From the NCBI GenBank assembly GCA_022509185.1, contig JAFLTS010000004.1:1-64000 (forward strand): 64,000 nt of DNA. Reading direction: 5' to 3'. Positions 17,233 through 25,744 of the stretch are shown piece after piece. A model generated the notes under the pieces. That model had not been told where the DNA came from and searched no databases. It was given only the letters and a program-made list of their open reading frames with translations. Each line of letters starts with the position of its first letter. Within the stretch, counting starts at the first letter, position 1. Source of the DNA: Muribaculaceae bacterium (GTDB taxonomy: Bacteria; Bacteroidota; Bacteroidia; Bacteroidales; Muribaculaceae). The position numbers and the translations under genes were made by a program.

Positions 17233-18990
17233 ATGGAATTGGAAAACATAAAGAGCCCCAGGGACATTAAAGGTTTAGGTGATGAAGAATTAGAGAAAAT
17301 TGCCAGGCAAATGCGGGAGGCTGTTTTAAACAGAACCTCGCAAATCGGAGGTCATGTTGGTCCTAACTTAGGGGCCGTTGAGACCATCATAGCAATGCAT
17401 TATGTATTTGATGCACCAACGGACAGATTGGTATATGATGTTTCCCATCAGGCATTCCCTCATAAAATGTTAACAGGAAGGGTAAATGGTTATCTTTATA
17501 GACAGGATTTTTCTAAAGTAGGTGAATATACCAGCCCGGTTGAAAGTCCTGAATATGATATTTTCTGGGCCGGTCATACTTCTCCGGCACTTAGTCTGTG
17601 TGTAGGTTTAGCCAAAGCAAGGGATCTTAAGAAAGATAATTATAATGTAGTGGCTTTGGTAGGTGACGGAGCTCTTAGTGGAGGAGAGGCTTTCGAAGGC
17701 CTTGATGCAGGTGGCGCCTTAAACAGTAATCTTATCTGCATAATCAATGACAATCAAATGTCCATAGCAGAAAATCATGGAGGAATCTATGAACATTTGC
17801 GCCATCTACGTGAAACAAACGGAACAGCTCCCGATAATTTATTCAAGGCTTTTAATTGGGATTATCTTTATGTGGCAGAAGGAAATAATGTAAAAAAATT
17901 AATTGAGGCCTTAGAAAAAGTGAAAGGAAGCAAGAAACCGGTAGTGGTGCATGTAAATACTCAGAAGGGTGAAGGCTATACACCGGCTGAAGAGTATCGT
18001 GAGGCATTCCATTATCGTGACCCTTATGACATTGCAACGGGAGAGCTCCTTATCGTACAGGAAGGGCCAACTTCAACCACGGTTCTAAAAGATTTTATCA
18101 ACAGGAGTGCCCGGAAATATCATAATTTCCTTGCAATTTCCTCTGCTACACCGGATAGCTTCGGGCTAAATGCCAGAGAAAGAGAGATGCTCGGGGAGCA
18201 TTATATTGATGTTGGAATAGCGGAACAGACAGGAGTTTCTGTGATGGCCGGTGCAGCCCGTGATGGTGCAAAAGTAGTATATAGTGTCGTAGCTACCTTC
18301 TTACAAAGAGCATATGATCAGTTAGTGGAAGACTGGGCTATGGATCCGTCACCGGCTCTGATGGTAGTTGCAGCAACAGGTGTGAAAGGCGAAAAAGATC
18401 AGACACATTTGGGGTTCTGGGATATACCTATGATTACCTCAGTACCGGAAATAGTTTATCTTGCACCTGCCAATCTGGAAGAATTCGAGGCGATGCTTGA
18501 GTGGGGTCTTTCTCAAGATAAATTTAAGGTAGCCGTAAGAGAACCGGTTTATTCAGTTGAGCACGCCGATTATGAAGTTGATAAAGATTATTCCGACCTT
18601 AATAAATTTAGAGTTCTCAAAGAAGGAAAGGAAGTTGCCATTATAGCGGCCGGAGATTTCCTTATAAAGGGTCGACAGGTAGTTGAATTGCTGAAAGCTC
18701 AAGGAATAGAAGCTACTCTGATCAATCCCCGATTTATATCGGGAGTAGACAAGGAACTCTTGGCAAATCTTCCTGCCCAACATAAGATTGTAGTGACAAT
18801 TGAAGATGGTTCTCTTGAAGGAGGTTTCGGACAAAGGATAGCTTCAGCTCTTGGTACCTCCGGCTTGAAAGTTCTTAATTATGGTCTTGAAAAGAAATTC
18901 GTAGACCGTTTCAAGTTAAAAGACCTTGAAGAGGCCAATCATTTATTACCCGAACAGATTGCCGGTGAAATTTTAAAAGAACTCAAATAA
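17233..18990 (+). CDS. DXS-like thiamine diphosphate-dependent enzyme
   Basis: A 585-residue homologue of 1-deoxy-D-xylulose-5-phosphate synthase with its three domains: an N-terminal TPP-binding domain (VSHQAFPHKMLTGR, GDGALSGG followed by INDNQMSI), a pyrimidine-binding domain (IDVGIAEQ with catalytic Glu, ATFLQRAYDQ) and a C-terminal domain from about residue 460. It is shorter than the usual 620-640 residues, and the normally conserved GEDGPTH is changed to GEKDQTH. It is not next to isoprenoid genes. It may be a true DXS or, more likely, a paralogue with another acyloin-forming substrate. Confidence 0.75.
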   Translation: MELENIKSPRDIKGLGDEELEKIARQMREAVLNRTSQIGGHVGPNLGAVETIIAMHYVFDAPTDRLVYDVSHQAFPHKMLTGRVNGYLYRQDFSKVGEYTSPVESPEYDIFWAGHTSPALSLCVGLAKARDLKKDNYNVVALVGDGALSGGEAFEGLDAGGALNSNLICIINDNQMSIAENHGGIYEHLRHLRETNGTAPDNLFKAFNWDYLYVAEGNNVKKLIEALEKVKGSKKPVVVHVNTQKGEGYTPAEEYREAFHYRDPYDIATGELLIVQEGPTSTTVLKDFINRSARKYHNFLAISSATPDSFGLNAREREMLGEHYIDVGIAEQTGVSVMAGAARDGAKVVYSVVATFLQRAYDQLVEDWAMDPSPALMVVAATGVKGEKDQTHLGFWDIPMITSVPEIVYLAPANLEEFEAMLEWGLSQDKFKVAVREPVYSVEHADYEVDKDYSDLNKFRVLKEGKEVAIIAAGDFLIKGRQVVELLKAQGIEATLINPRFISGVDKELLANLPAQHKIVVTIEDGSLEGGFGQRIASALGTSGLKVLNYGLEKKFVDRFKLKDLEEANHLLPEQIAGEILKELK

Positions 18991-19008
18991 AGGAAAAACT
19001 TCCAACTA

Positions 19009-19040
19009 TTTGATTTATTATTAGATTATTATTACCTTTG
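19009..19040 (+). promoter_or_regulatory. Promoter of the pheA operon
   Basis: TTTG (19009-19012), a 20-base spacer and TACCTTTG (19033-19040) match the Bacteroidetes -33/-7 promoter. The start would fall about 14 bases before the leader peptide ATG at 19060. Confidence 0.75.
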
Positions 19041-19059
19041 CAAGCGAAAAATAAGCAAA

Positions 19060-19128
19060 ATGACTAATTTTTATACATTCTTCTTTTCTTTTTATTTCGG
19101 TTTTTCCAAAAACGGGAAAGATGAGTGA
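19060..19128 (+). CDS. Phe-rich leader peptide (attenuator)
   Basis: A 22-codon frame upstream of pheA. The encoded peptide has seven phenylalanines and two tyrosines between residues 4 and 15 (core NFYTFFFSFYFGF), then a short charged tail. It starts about 14 bases after a good promoter and is followed 28 bases later by an intrinsic terminator that ends 12 bases before pheA. This is the layout of ribosome-stalling amino-acid attenuators such as pheL. Scarce charged tRNA-Phe would stall the ribosome on the Phe codons. Confidence 0.85.
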   Translation: MTNFYTFFFSFYFGFSKNGKDE

Positions 19129-19165
19129 TGCTTGCTTTAATTAGGTTAAACAAATCAAATCCCGT
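19112..19165 (+). promoter_or_regulatory. Candidate antiterminator pairing
   Basis: ACGGGA in the tail of the leader gene (19112-19117) can pair with TCCCGT (19160-19165), which includes most of the terminator left arm. A ribosome stalled on the early Phe codons would leave 19112-19117 free to pair. A ribosome reaching the stop at 19126 would cover it and let the terminator form. Confidence 0.55.
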
Positions 19166-19196
19166 AGCTCAAAAAGAGATAACGGGATTTGTTTTT
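19156..19196 (+). terminator. Attenuator terminator upstream of pheA
   Basis: A perfect 10-bp stem, CAAATCCCGT (19156-19165) with ACGGGATTTG (19182-19191), with a further CTC/GAG pairing in the loop and a T run at 19192-19196. It lies between the leader peptide and pheA. Confidence 0.85.
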
Positions 19197-19207
19197 GAAA
19201 GATAAGA

Positions 19208-20074
19208 ATGGTGGAAGAAAAAAAATTAAAGGTTACAATTCAGGGAGTGGCAGGTTGTTTCCATGATGCTGCGGCAAGAGAATATTTTAATGGCAAAGAA
19301 ATAGAGACTGTGCCTTTTAATACTTTCCCTGAGATGTTTGATGCATTGGAAACCGATGCTTCTTTGGTGGGAATAGTTGCAATAGAAAACACTATAGCAG
19401 GAAGTATCCTACAAAATCATGAACTTTTGCGTCAACATAATCTCACTATAATAGGTGAACATAAAAAAAGAATTTCTCATGTTTTGGCAGCCTTACCAGG
19501 ACAATCGATAGATTCTCTAACAGAAGTTAATTCTCATCCCATGGCTCTAATGCAATGTGAGCAGTTTTTGCGTCGCCATAAAAATTTAAAAATGATAGAA
19601 AGTTTTGATACTGCGGGAAGTGCCAAAGAGATTGCAGAAAAGAATCTTCTCGGCCATGCAGCAGTATGCGGTGATTATGCAGCCACACTTTATGGCCTTG
19701 AAATATTGGAACATAGTATTGAAACAAACAGAAGAAATTTTACACGGTTTCTAGTGATTGCAAATTCTCTTTTAGCTTCTGAAATAGGTCCTGGAGAAAG
19801 TGAGATAAATAAATCTTCGATTGTTTTCACCCTTCCTCACACAGGAGGAGCTTTGTCGAAAGTGCTCACCATTTTATCTTTTTATGATATGAATCTTACC
19901 AAGATACAATCGGTGCCTATTATAGGGAGGGAGTGGGAATATAGATTTTATGTAGACTTAACCTTTAAAAGCATTGTAAGATATCATCAAGCCATTGATG
20001 CCGTACGTCCCCTTATCAATGAACTTGTTGTGCTTGGAGAATACCGGGATTTTGTGGAATCTAAAGCATCTTAG
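19208..20074 (+). CDS. pheA: Prephenate dehydratase
   Basis: Converts prephenate to phenylpyruvate, the committed step to phenylalanine. 288 residues. The catalytic domain (1-185) has the FPEMFDALETDASLVGIVAIENTIAGS region and NRRNFTRFLVI containing the Thr-Arg-Phe motif. The ACT regulatory domain (about 205-285) begins SSIVFTLPHTGGALSKVL and probably senses Phe. There is no chorismate mutase domain here; that activity is on the third gene of the operon. It is controlled by the upstream leader and terminator. Confidence 0.95.
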   Translation: MVEEKKLKVTIQGVAGCFHDAAAREYFNGKEIETVPFNTFPEMFDALETDASLVGIVAIENTIAGSILQNHELLRQHNLTIIGEHKKRISHVLAALPGQSIDSLTEVNSHPMALMQCEQFLRRHKNLKMIESFDTAGSAKEIAEKNLLGHAAVCGDYAATLYGLEILEHSIETNRRNFTRFLVIANSLLASEIGPGESEINKSSIVFTLPHTGGALSKVLTILSFYDMNLTKIQSVPIIGREWEYRFYVDLTFKSIVRYHQAIDAVRPLINELVVLGEYRDFVESKAS

Positions 20075-20079
20075 AGAAT

Positions 20080-21246
20080 ATGAAAACAATACATCCTGCA
20101 AAACGGGTAAATGAAATAAAAGAGTATTATTTTTCACAAAAGCTCAGAGAATTGGCCCGTCTCAATAAGGAGGGAGCAGATATTATCTCTTTAGGAATAG
20201 GAGGCCCTGACCTTCCTCCTTCCGATCAGGTGATTAAAAGTCTTCAAAAGGAGGCGGAAGTCCCTGACAACCATTCTTACCAGTCTTATAACGGTATACC
20301 GGAATTAAGAAAAGGATTTTCAGACTGGTATCTGGATAAATTTGGAGTTAACCTGAATCCTGATAGTGAGATTTTACCTTTGATTGGTTCGAAAGAAGGA
20401 ATACTCCATATTTCTATGGCATTTTTAAATCCGGGAGACGGGGTTCTTGTTCCCGATCCGGGTTATCCCACTTATACATCTGTGAGTAGACTTGTAGGAG
20501 CTGAAATATTTAATTATGACCTGAAAGAGGAAAACGACTGGTTGCCGGATTTCAACCAACTGGAAAAATTTCCATTGGAAAAGATTAAGCTCATGTGGGT
20601 GAATTATCCCCATATGCCCACAGGAAGAAAAGCAGAAAGAAAGATTTTTGAAAAGCTCATAGAATTCGGGAAAAAACATGGAATCATAATAGTTAATGAT
20701 AATCCCTATAGTTTTATTTTGAATAAGGATCCTCACAGTATCTTTCAGATAAAGGGAGCCAAGGAAGTATCAATCGAACTTAATTCATTAAGTAAAAGCC
20801 ATAATATGGCAGGTTGGAGGGTTGCAATGGTAGCTTCGAATCCTCAGTTTGTATCCTGGATTCTGAAAGTGAAGAGCAATATAGATTCAGGTCAGTTCAA
20901 GCCGGTGATGCTGGCAGCCGCAGAAGCCTTGAAACTGAATCAAGACTGGTATGATACATTATATTCCACCTACGCTGAGAGAAGAAAGATTGCAGAGGAA
21001 ATTATGAATGAGCTTGGATGTAGTTTTGATCCTAAACAAACAGGTCTTTTTCTATGGGGAAAAGTACCGGGAAATATACCGTCCGGAGAATGGCTGACCG
21101 ATGAATTGTTTTATAAAGCCAAGGTATTCATAACCCCCGGTTTTATTTTCGGGAAAAACGGCGAGCGTTTTATCAGGATATCCTTATGTGCTTCTCCTCA
21201 AAAATTAAATGAATCATTACAAAGAATTAGAAAATATAAGAAATGA
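20080..21246 (+). CDS. PLP-dependent class I/II aminotransferase
   Basis: A 388-residue fold-type I aminotransferase. The PLP lysine is in NSLSKSHNMAGWR, and the conserved NYPHMPTGRKA and NDNPYSF motifs are present. It starts 5 bases after pheA and overlaps the next gene by ATGA. Position inside a Phe operon suggests it transaminates phenylpyruvate (and perhaps hydroxyphenylpyruvate) with glutamate. The sequence also resembles LL-diaminopimelate and aspartate aminotransferases, so substrate is inferred from context. Confidence 0.85.
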   Translation: MKTIHPAKRVNEIKEYYFSQKLRELARLNKEGADIISLGIGGPDLPPSDQVIKSLQKEAEVPDNHSYQSYNGIPELRKGFSDWYLDKFGVNLNPDSEILPLIGSKEGILHISMAFLNPGDGVLVPDPGYPTYTSVSRLVGAEIFNYDLKEENDWLPDFNQLEKFPLEKIKLMWVNYPHMPTGRKAERKIFEKLIEFGKKHGIIIVNDNPYSFILNKDPHSIFQIKGAKEVSIELNSLSKSHNMAGWRVAMVASNPQFVSWILKVKSNIDSGQFKPVMLAAAEALKLNQDWYDTLYSTYAERRKIAEEIMNELGCSFDPKQTGLFLWGKVPGNIPSGEWLTDELFYKAKVFITPGFIFGKNGERFIRISLCASPQKLNESLQRIRKYKK

Positions 21247-22319
21247 AAGATTTGAAACCAATATTCCCCGAAATAGATATAAAACGTCCTATTATAATAG
21301 CCGGTCCTTGTAGTGTAGAATCTGAGGAACAGGTTATGACTACAGCAAAAGAATTAGCTGCAAATGGCATAAAGATTTTCCGTGGAGGCATCTGGAAACC
21401 GCGCACATCACCGGGAGGATTTGAGGGGATAGGTGAGATCGGTCTTCCTTGGCTCAAGAGGGTTAAGGATGAAACCGGGATGCTGGTGGCTACAGAAGTG
21501 GCAAATAAGGCTCATGTGAACTTGGCTTTGGATGCCGGAGTGGATTTATTATGGATAGGAGCGCGTACATCAGCTAATCCATTTGCCATGCAGGAAATAG
21601 CCGACGCCCTGAAAGAATATGGGAAAGATGTGGCTGTTTTGGTTAAAAATCCGGTAAATCCGGATTTAGAATTATGGATAGGAGCTATGAAGAGAATTTA
21701 CAACGCCGGTATAAGACGTATAGGGGCCATCCATAGAGGTTTTAGCGCTTTTGGCAAACACTTATACCGTAATATGCCTCAATGGAGAATACCAATTGAG
21801 CTTCAAAGACGTTATCCCGATCTACCGATAATCTGTGACCCAAGTCATATCACAGGTAAACGCGAACTTATCGCTTCAGTGTCCCAACAAGCCTTGGATA
21901 TGAATTTTGCAGGCTTGATAATAGAAAGCCATTGTGATCCCGACAATGCCTGGAGTGATAAAAACCAGCAGATTACACCTGACGTATTAAATGTCATACT
22001 CCATACTCTCGTATTGAGGGATGAAACAACCACAACTGAAAATCTTGCTCTTCTACGTCAACAAATCGACCGTATAAACGAAGAGCTTCTGGAGCTATTA
22101 GCTAAGAGAATGAGGATATCTTGTGAAATAGGTCAGTATAAAAAAGAACATCATATGCCTGTGATTCAGCAGACCCGTTATAATGAATTGATGGATCAGT
22201 TGGTTAAGAACGGTGAGGATATGGGAATGTCTGAAGAATTTATCCGAAGTATTCTTGCTGCTATTCATGAGGAATCAGTGAGACAACAGCTCGAAGTAGT
22301 GAACGGAAAAAATCTTTGA
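21243..22319 (+). CDS. Bifunctional DAHP synthase/chorismate mutase
   Basis: The N-terminal domain (1-260) is a type I-beta 3-deoxy-7-phosphoheptulonate synthase, the first step of the shikimate pathway, with IAGPCSVESEEQV, RGGIWKPRTSPGGFEG and CDPSHITGKR. The C-terminal domain (about 270-358) is a type II (AroQ) chorismate mutase, with LRQQIDRINEELLELLAKRM. The fusion joins entry into the pathway to the branch toward Phe and Tyr. Usually tyrA follows this gene in Bacteroides; here it does not. Confidence 0.93.
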   Translation: MKDLKPIFPEIDIKRPIIIAGPCSVESEEQVMTTAKELAANGIKIFRGGIWKPRTSPGGFEGIGEIGLPWLKRVKDETGMLVATEVANKAHVNLALDAGVDLLWIGARTSANPFAMQEIADALKEYGKDVAVLVKNPVNPDLELWIGAMKRIYNAGIRRIGAIHRGFSAFGKHLYRNMPQWRIPIELQRRYPDLPIICDPSHITGKRELIASVSQQALDMNFAGLIIESHCDPDNAWSDKNQQITPDVLNVILHTLVLRDETTTTENLALLRQQIDRINEELLELLAKRMRISCEIGQYKKEHHMPVIQQTRYNELMDQLVKNGEDMGMSEEFIRSILAAIHEESVRQQLEVVNGKNL

Positions 22320-22347
22320 AATCAGAATTTATCCTTAAATTTGATAC

Positions 22348-22953
22348 ATGGAATCTCTAACAATTTATAATGACAAGATTGCAGACAATCAAGTAGAGAA
22401 AGTTGTAGAAACTCTTAAGGATGGAGGAATTATCCTTCTTCCAACTGACACTCTATATGCTGTGGCTTGTGATGCCTTGAATCCGAAAGCAATAGAAAAA
22501 GTTTGCAAGTTGAAAGGTATCAACCCTGAAAAAACAAATTTGTCGATTTTGTGCGATGATATTTCAATGGTGTCGGACTATGCAAAATTTGACAATTATG
22601 CTTTTAAATTAATGAAAGAAAATACCCCCGGGCCCTTCACTTTTTTATTTAGAGCTGCTTCTTCGCTTCCAAGAGCTTTCAAAGGACGTAAGACCGTAGG
22701 GGTTCGTATTCCGGATAATGAGTCAGTAAAAAAAATAATAGAACTTCTTGGAAATCCCTTGCTCTCTACGTCCATTGTTTACAAGGATGAGGATTATGGA
22801 ATTAATCCAGATTTGATTGAAGAAGAATACGATTCTAGAGTGGATTTAATGATTAAAGGGGAGGAAGGGAGACTACAACCTTCGGCAATAGTAGATTGTA
22901 CCGGAGCTCAACCTGAGATTATACGGGAGGGACCCTTAGATTTATCTATATAA
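22348..22953 (+). CDS. Threonylcarbamoyl-AMP synthase-like protein (YciO/YrdC/Sua5)
   Basis: A 201-residue YrdC-fold protein. Motifs include GGIILLPTDTLYAVACDAL, KLKGINPEKTNLSILCDD and NTPGPFTFLFRA. The first domain of t6A tRNA synthesis is made by this family, but the sequence is closer to the YciO subgroup, which does not always replace TsaC. It starts 28 bases after the aromatic gene, with no visible terminator between, so it may be read from the Phe operon. A tcdA gene, which acts later on t6A, lies elsewhere in the window (53673). Confidence 0.85.
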   Translation: MESLTIYNDKIADNQVEKVVETLKDGGIILLPTDTLYAVACDALNPKAIEKVCKLKGINPEKTNLSILCDDISMVSDYAKFDNYAFKLMKENTPGPFTFLFRAASSLPRAFKGRKTVGVRIPDNESVKKIIELLGNPLLSTSIVYKDEDYGINPDLIEEEYDSRVDLMIKGEEGRLQPSAIVDCTGAQPEIIREGPLDLSI

Positions 22954-22987
22954 TAAGAATATTGTCATTTTTGGGATAAAGAAAAAA

Positions 22988-23060
22988 TTTAAAAAGAATG
23001 AGAATCAAGGTATAGTCCTTCATGTTAAAACTAATGATGAAAACCCTTGTTCTTTTTAAA
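22988..23060. repeat. Long imperfect hairpin before mdh
   Basis: TTTAAAAAGAA (22988-22998) pairs with TTCTTTTTAAA (23050-23060), and CAAGG (23006-23010) with CCTTG (23045-23049). There is no clean T run, so termination after the TsaC-like gene is possible but unproven. Confidence 0.35.
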
Positions 23061-23101
23061 GCCTAAACAAAAATCTTCTATAGAAACTGAAATCTTTTCA
23101 T

Positions 23102-23109
23102 TAAATTTG
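23102..23109 (+). promoter_or_regulatory. -7 box of mdh
   Basis: TAAATTTG, matching TAnnTTTG, 49 bases before the mdh ATG. No clear -33 box. Confidence 0.5.
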
Positions 23110-23158
23110 CAATAATACTAAATACAATCAGCTTTATAACCTTAAAATTATAATTCAA

Positions 23159-24088
23159 ATGTCTAAAATAACAGTAGTTGGAGCCGGAAATGTAGGAGCC
23201 ACAGCCGCAAATGTATTGTCCATCCGCGGTGTCGCTGATGAAGTAGTGATGATAGATATCAAAGAAGGCGTATCAGAAGGGAAAGCCATGGATATGATGC
23301 AGACGGCTAATCTTCTTGACATGAATACCAGAATTAAGGGGGTAACGAATGATTACGAAGCCACAAAAGATAGTGATGTAGTGATTATTACCTCCGGAAT
23401 TCCACGTAAACCGGGAATGACACGCGAAGAACTCATAGGAGTTAATGCCGGGATAGTTAAGAGCGTAACAGAAAGTGTTTTGAAATATAGTCCAAATGCT
23501 GTGATTATCTGCGTATCCAATCCTATGGATACAATGACTTATCTGATTCATAAAGTGTCAGGACTTCCCAAAAACCGAATAATAGGCATGGGTGGAGCTT
23601 TAGACAGTAGCCGGTTCAAGTATTATCTAAGTCAGGAATTAAAAGCTAATCCCAATGAAGTGGAAGGTATGGTTATCGGTGGACATGGTGACACTACAAT
23701 GATACCTTTGAAAAGATTTGCTACTCTTCGCGGTATTCCTGTATCAGAATATCTTTCAGAAGAAAAGCTTGATAAGGTAGTGGCAGATACAATGGTAGGT
23801 GGTGCAACACTCACGAAATTGTTGGGAACTTCCGCATGGTATGCTCCCGGAGCTGCAGCAGCAGAAGTGGCAGAAGCTGTATTGCATGATCAGGATGCTA
23901 TTATTCCTTGTTCAGCTTTGCTTGATGGAGAATATGGTGAGAAAGATCTCTGTGTAGGAGTTCCATGTTTACTGGGTAAAGGAGGAATAAAGAAGATTAT
24001 AGAACTTCCTCTCAATGAAGAAGAGAAAGAATTGTTTAGAAAGAGTTCTGAAGCAGTGCATAAAACCAATGACGCTCTTCCGAAATAA
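23159..24088 (+). CDS. mdh: Malate dehydrogenase
   Basis: NAD-dependent interconversion of malate and oxaloacetate. At 309 residues it has the LDH-like MDH form: VVGAGNVGATAANVL (NAD site), SGIPRKPGMTREELI with substrate-binding Arg residues, VSNPMDTMTY and the catalytic His in GGHGDTTMI. The Arg-Lys-Pro at the mobile loop supports malate rather than lactate. It stands alone, with a promoter at 23102 and a strong terminator at 24111. In anaerobic Bacteroidales it feeds the fumarate/succinate branch. Confidence 0.95.
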   Translation: MSKITVVGAGNVGATAANVLSIRGVADEVVMIDIKEGVSEGKAMDMMQTANLLDMNTRIKGVTNDYEATKDSDVVIITSGIPRKPGMTREELIGVNAGIVKSVTESVLKYSPNAVIICVSNPMDTMTYLIHKVSGLPKNRIIGMGGALDSSRFKYYLSQELKANPNEVEGMVIGGHGDTTMIPLKRFATLRGIPVSEYLSEEKLDKVVADTMVGGATLTKLLGTSAWYAPGAAAAEVAEAVLHDQDAIIPCSALLDGEYGEKDLCVGVPCLLGKGGIKKIIELPLNEEEKELFRKSSEAVHKTNDALPK

Positions 24089-24110
24089 AAAATAAGTATA
24101 ATCATATAGG

Positions 24111-24147
24111 GTGCGGACTCTTGATGAGTCCGCACTACTTTTTTATT
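24111..24147 (+). terminator. mdh terminator abutting the next start
   Basis: A perfect 10-bp stem, GTGCGGACTC (24111-24120) with GAGTCCGCAC (24126-24135), a five-base loop and a T run at 24139-24144. It ends 3 bases before the glycerate kinase ATG. Confidence 0.85.
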
Positions 24148-25293
24148 ATGAAAATCCTGATTTGTCCTGATTCGTTTAAAGGGTCTTTAAGTTCAAAGGA
24201 GGCAACCGGAATAATTTCCCGTACTTTAAGAAAATTAGATCCTCAAATGGATATTATTGCCCTTCCTTTGGCTGACGGTGGGGAAGGTACGTCTGAGGTT
24301 ATAGGAAATAATTATCCTGAAAAACATTTTGTAGATTCAAAAGATGCCTTAGGAAATAATATTAGGGTTAATTTTTTGTCAGATTCAACAAAAAAGAAAG
24401 CTTTTATAGAGAGTGCTGAAATAATCGGACTGCCTTTAATACCCTATGCGAAAAGAGATCCTATGGAGGCATCCTCCTTTGGCCTGGGAATGGTTATTAA
24501 AGAAGTCATGGAGCAAGGATACATAGATGTATCTATAGCTTTAGGAGGAAGCGCGGTTTGTGATGGCGGTATGGGAATGTTGGAAGCTTTAGGTTATCGG
24601 TTTTTAGATAAAAATAATATAGAATTAAATGGGAAAGGAAAAAACCTTTTATTGGTTCATAATATAGATGACAAAAATGCTCATAACAGAATAAAGGAAA
24701 CAAGATTCAAAGCTATATGTGATGTAGAGAACCCTCTCTTGGGAAAGAACGGTGCAGCCTTTGTTTTTTCACCACAAAAGGGTGCAAAATTGAAAGATGT
24801 GCCAATTCTTGATGCAGGCTTGAAAACCCTTGTTGAAACCGGTGAAAAAATATGTAGAGGGTCAAGGCTGGGGTCAATTAAGAAAGGAGCCGGAGCGGCC
24901 GGAGGATTGGGATATGCCATGATGACTTATTTGAAAGCCGCCTATGTTTCCGGGATAGATTTTATTAAAGATACAGTAGGATTTAAAGAATTGGTTTCCC
25001 AAGTGGATTATATAATTACCGGAGAAGGTAAAATAGATAGGCAAAGTTTGATGGGAAAGGTAATAAGTGGTGTATTAATCACTGCTAATCAATTTCATAA
25101 ACCTGTTATAGGACTCGGAGGAATAGTAGAAGATAAAAAATTATTAATTTCTTCAGGACTAAAAGCAGTTTATGAAATATCGAAACCGGAATTAAGTATA
25201 GAAGAAAACATGGTATGTGAAAATGCATTCCATAACATGGAAGAAACTGTAAAAAAGATATATGAACAATTTTTGTCTCACTTCTCAAAGTAA
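24148..25293 (+). CDS. Glycerate kinase
   Basis: A 381-residue type I glycerate 2-kinase (GarK/GlxK family), making 2-phosphoglycerate from glycerate and ATP. Visible motifs are CPDSFKGSLSSKEA at the N-terminus, LADGGEGTSEV, ALGGSAVCDGGMGMLEALGYRF and KGAGAAGGLGYA. I use ATG 24148; an upstream TTG at 24121 would lie in the loop of the mdh terminator and adds nine non-conserved residues. The gene starts at the end of that terminator, so how it is transcribed is unclear. Confidence 0.92.
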   Translation: MKILICPDSFKGSLSSKEATGIISRTLRKLDPQMDIIALPLADGGEGTSEVIGNNYPEKHFVDSKDALGNNIRVNFLSDSTKKKAFIESAEIIGLPLIPYAKRDPMEASSFGLGMVIKEVMEQGYIDVSIALGGSAVCDGGMGMLEALGYRFLDKNNIELNGKGKNLLLVHNIDDKNAHNRIKETRFKAICDVENPLLGKNGAAFVFSPQKGAKLKDVPILDAGLKTLVETGEKICRGSRLGSIKKGAGAAGGLGYAMMTYLKAAYVSGIDFIKDTVGFKELVSQVDYIITGEGKIDRQSLMGKVISGVLITANQFHKPVIGLGGIVEDKKLLISSGLKAVYEISKPELSIEENMVCENAFHNMEETVKKIYEQFLSHFSK

Positions 25294-25744
25294 TAAATAA
25301 ACGACAAATCATTACTCTCAGAATCATTAAAACGTAGATACAAAATTACCAAAGAAGAGATCTTTATAATTGTCTGAGAGTGTATTTGAGAAGAAAATTT
25401 TTATCAGTATAAATTACCAAATTTCTGAGAGTTAGATCGTTTGGTTTGTCTGTCCACTTGAATACCTTGTATTTTCACTTATTATTTTCGAACATACGAT
25501 CCGTGTGTGTCCTTACATTTGAAAGGGATAATCTTAATTAAAAAACATGTTGGGTATTATTGCAGATGATCGATAATAAAGTCTAAAAAATCCGGAAAGA
25601 TATTAGTATCTGAATTAATTAAACCGGTTCCAAGACATAATTTTTTTCTAAAATAAAAAGACCGGAATATTTGAAGGTTTGAAGGCAAACCATTTGTCTG
25701 ATAGGGTTGTTGATTAGATATAAATAACTTAAAAAACAATTATT
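25294..25744. other. 450-base intergenic region
   Basis: No gene is supported. It holds three copies of one octamer, ACTCTCAG (25314-25321) and CTGAGAGT (25374-25381 and 25425-25432), a repeated AAATTACCAAA (25343-25353 and 25411-25421), and copy B of the dispersed repeat at 25488. I see no TAnnTTTG box in front of the gene at 25745. Confidence 0.5.
25488..25563. repeat. Dispersed intergenic repeat, copy B
   Basis: About 76 bases that align with 1101-1173 in the same orientation. Shared blocks are ATACGA, GTGTGT, AAAACATGT and GGGTATTATTG. It has no coding potential that I can support. Confidence 0.6.

Noticed and set aside
23022..23066. 14-codon leucine-rich frame upstream of mdh, as a possible leader peptide
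   Set aside because: It lies before the mdh promoter (23102), only four of 14 residues are Leu, and mdh is not a Leu gene.
25557..25739. Minus-strand frame of 60 codons in the intergenic region before the FrnE-like gene
   Set aside because: Low-complexity composition, overlaps the dispersed repeat and has no likeness to known proteins.
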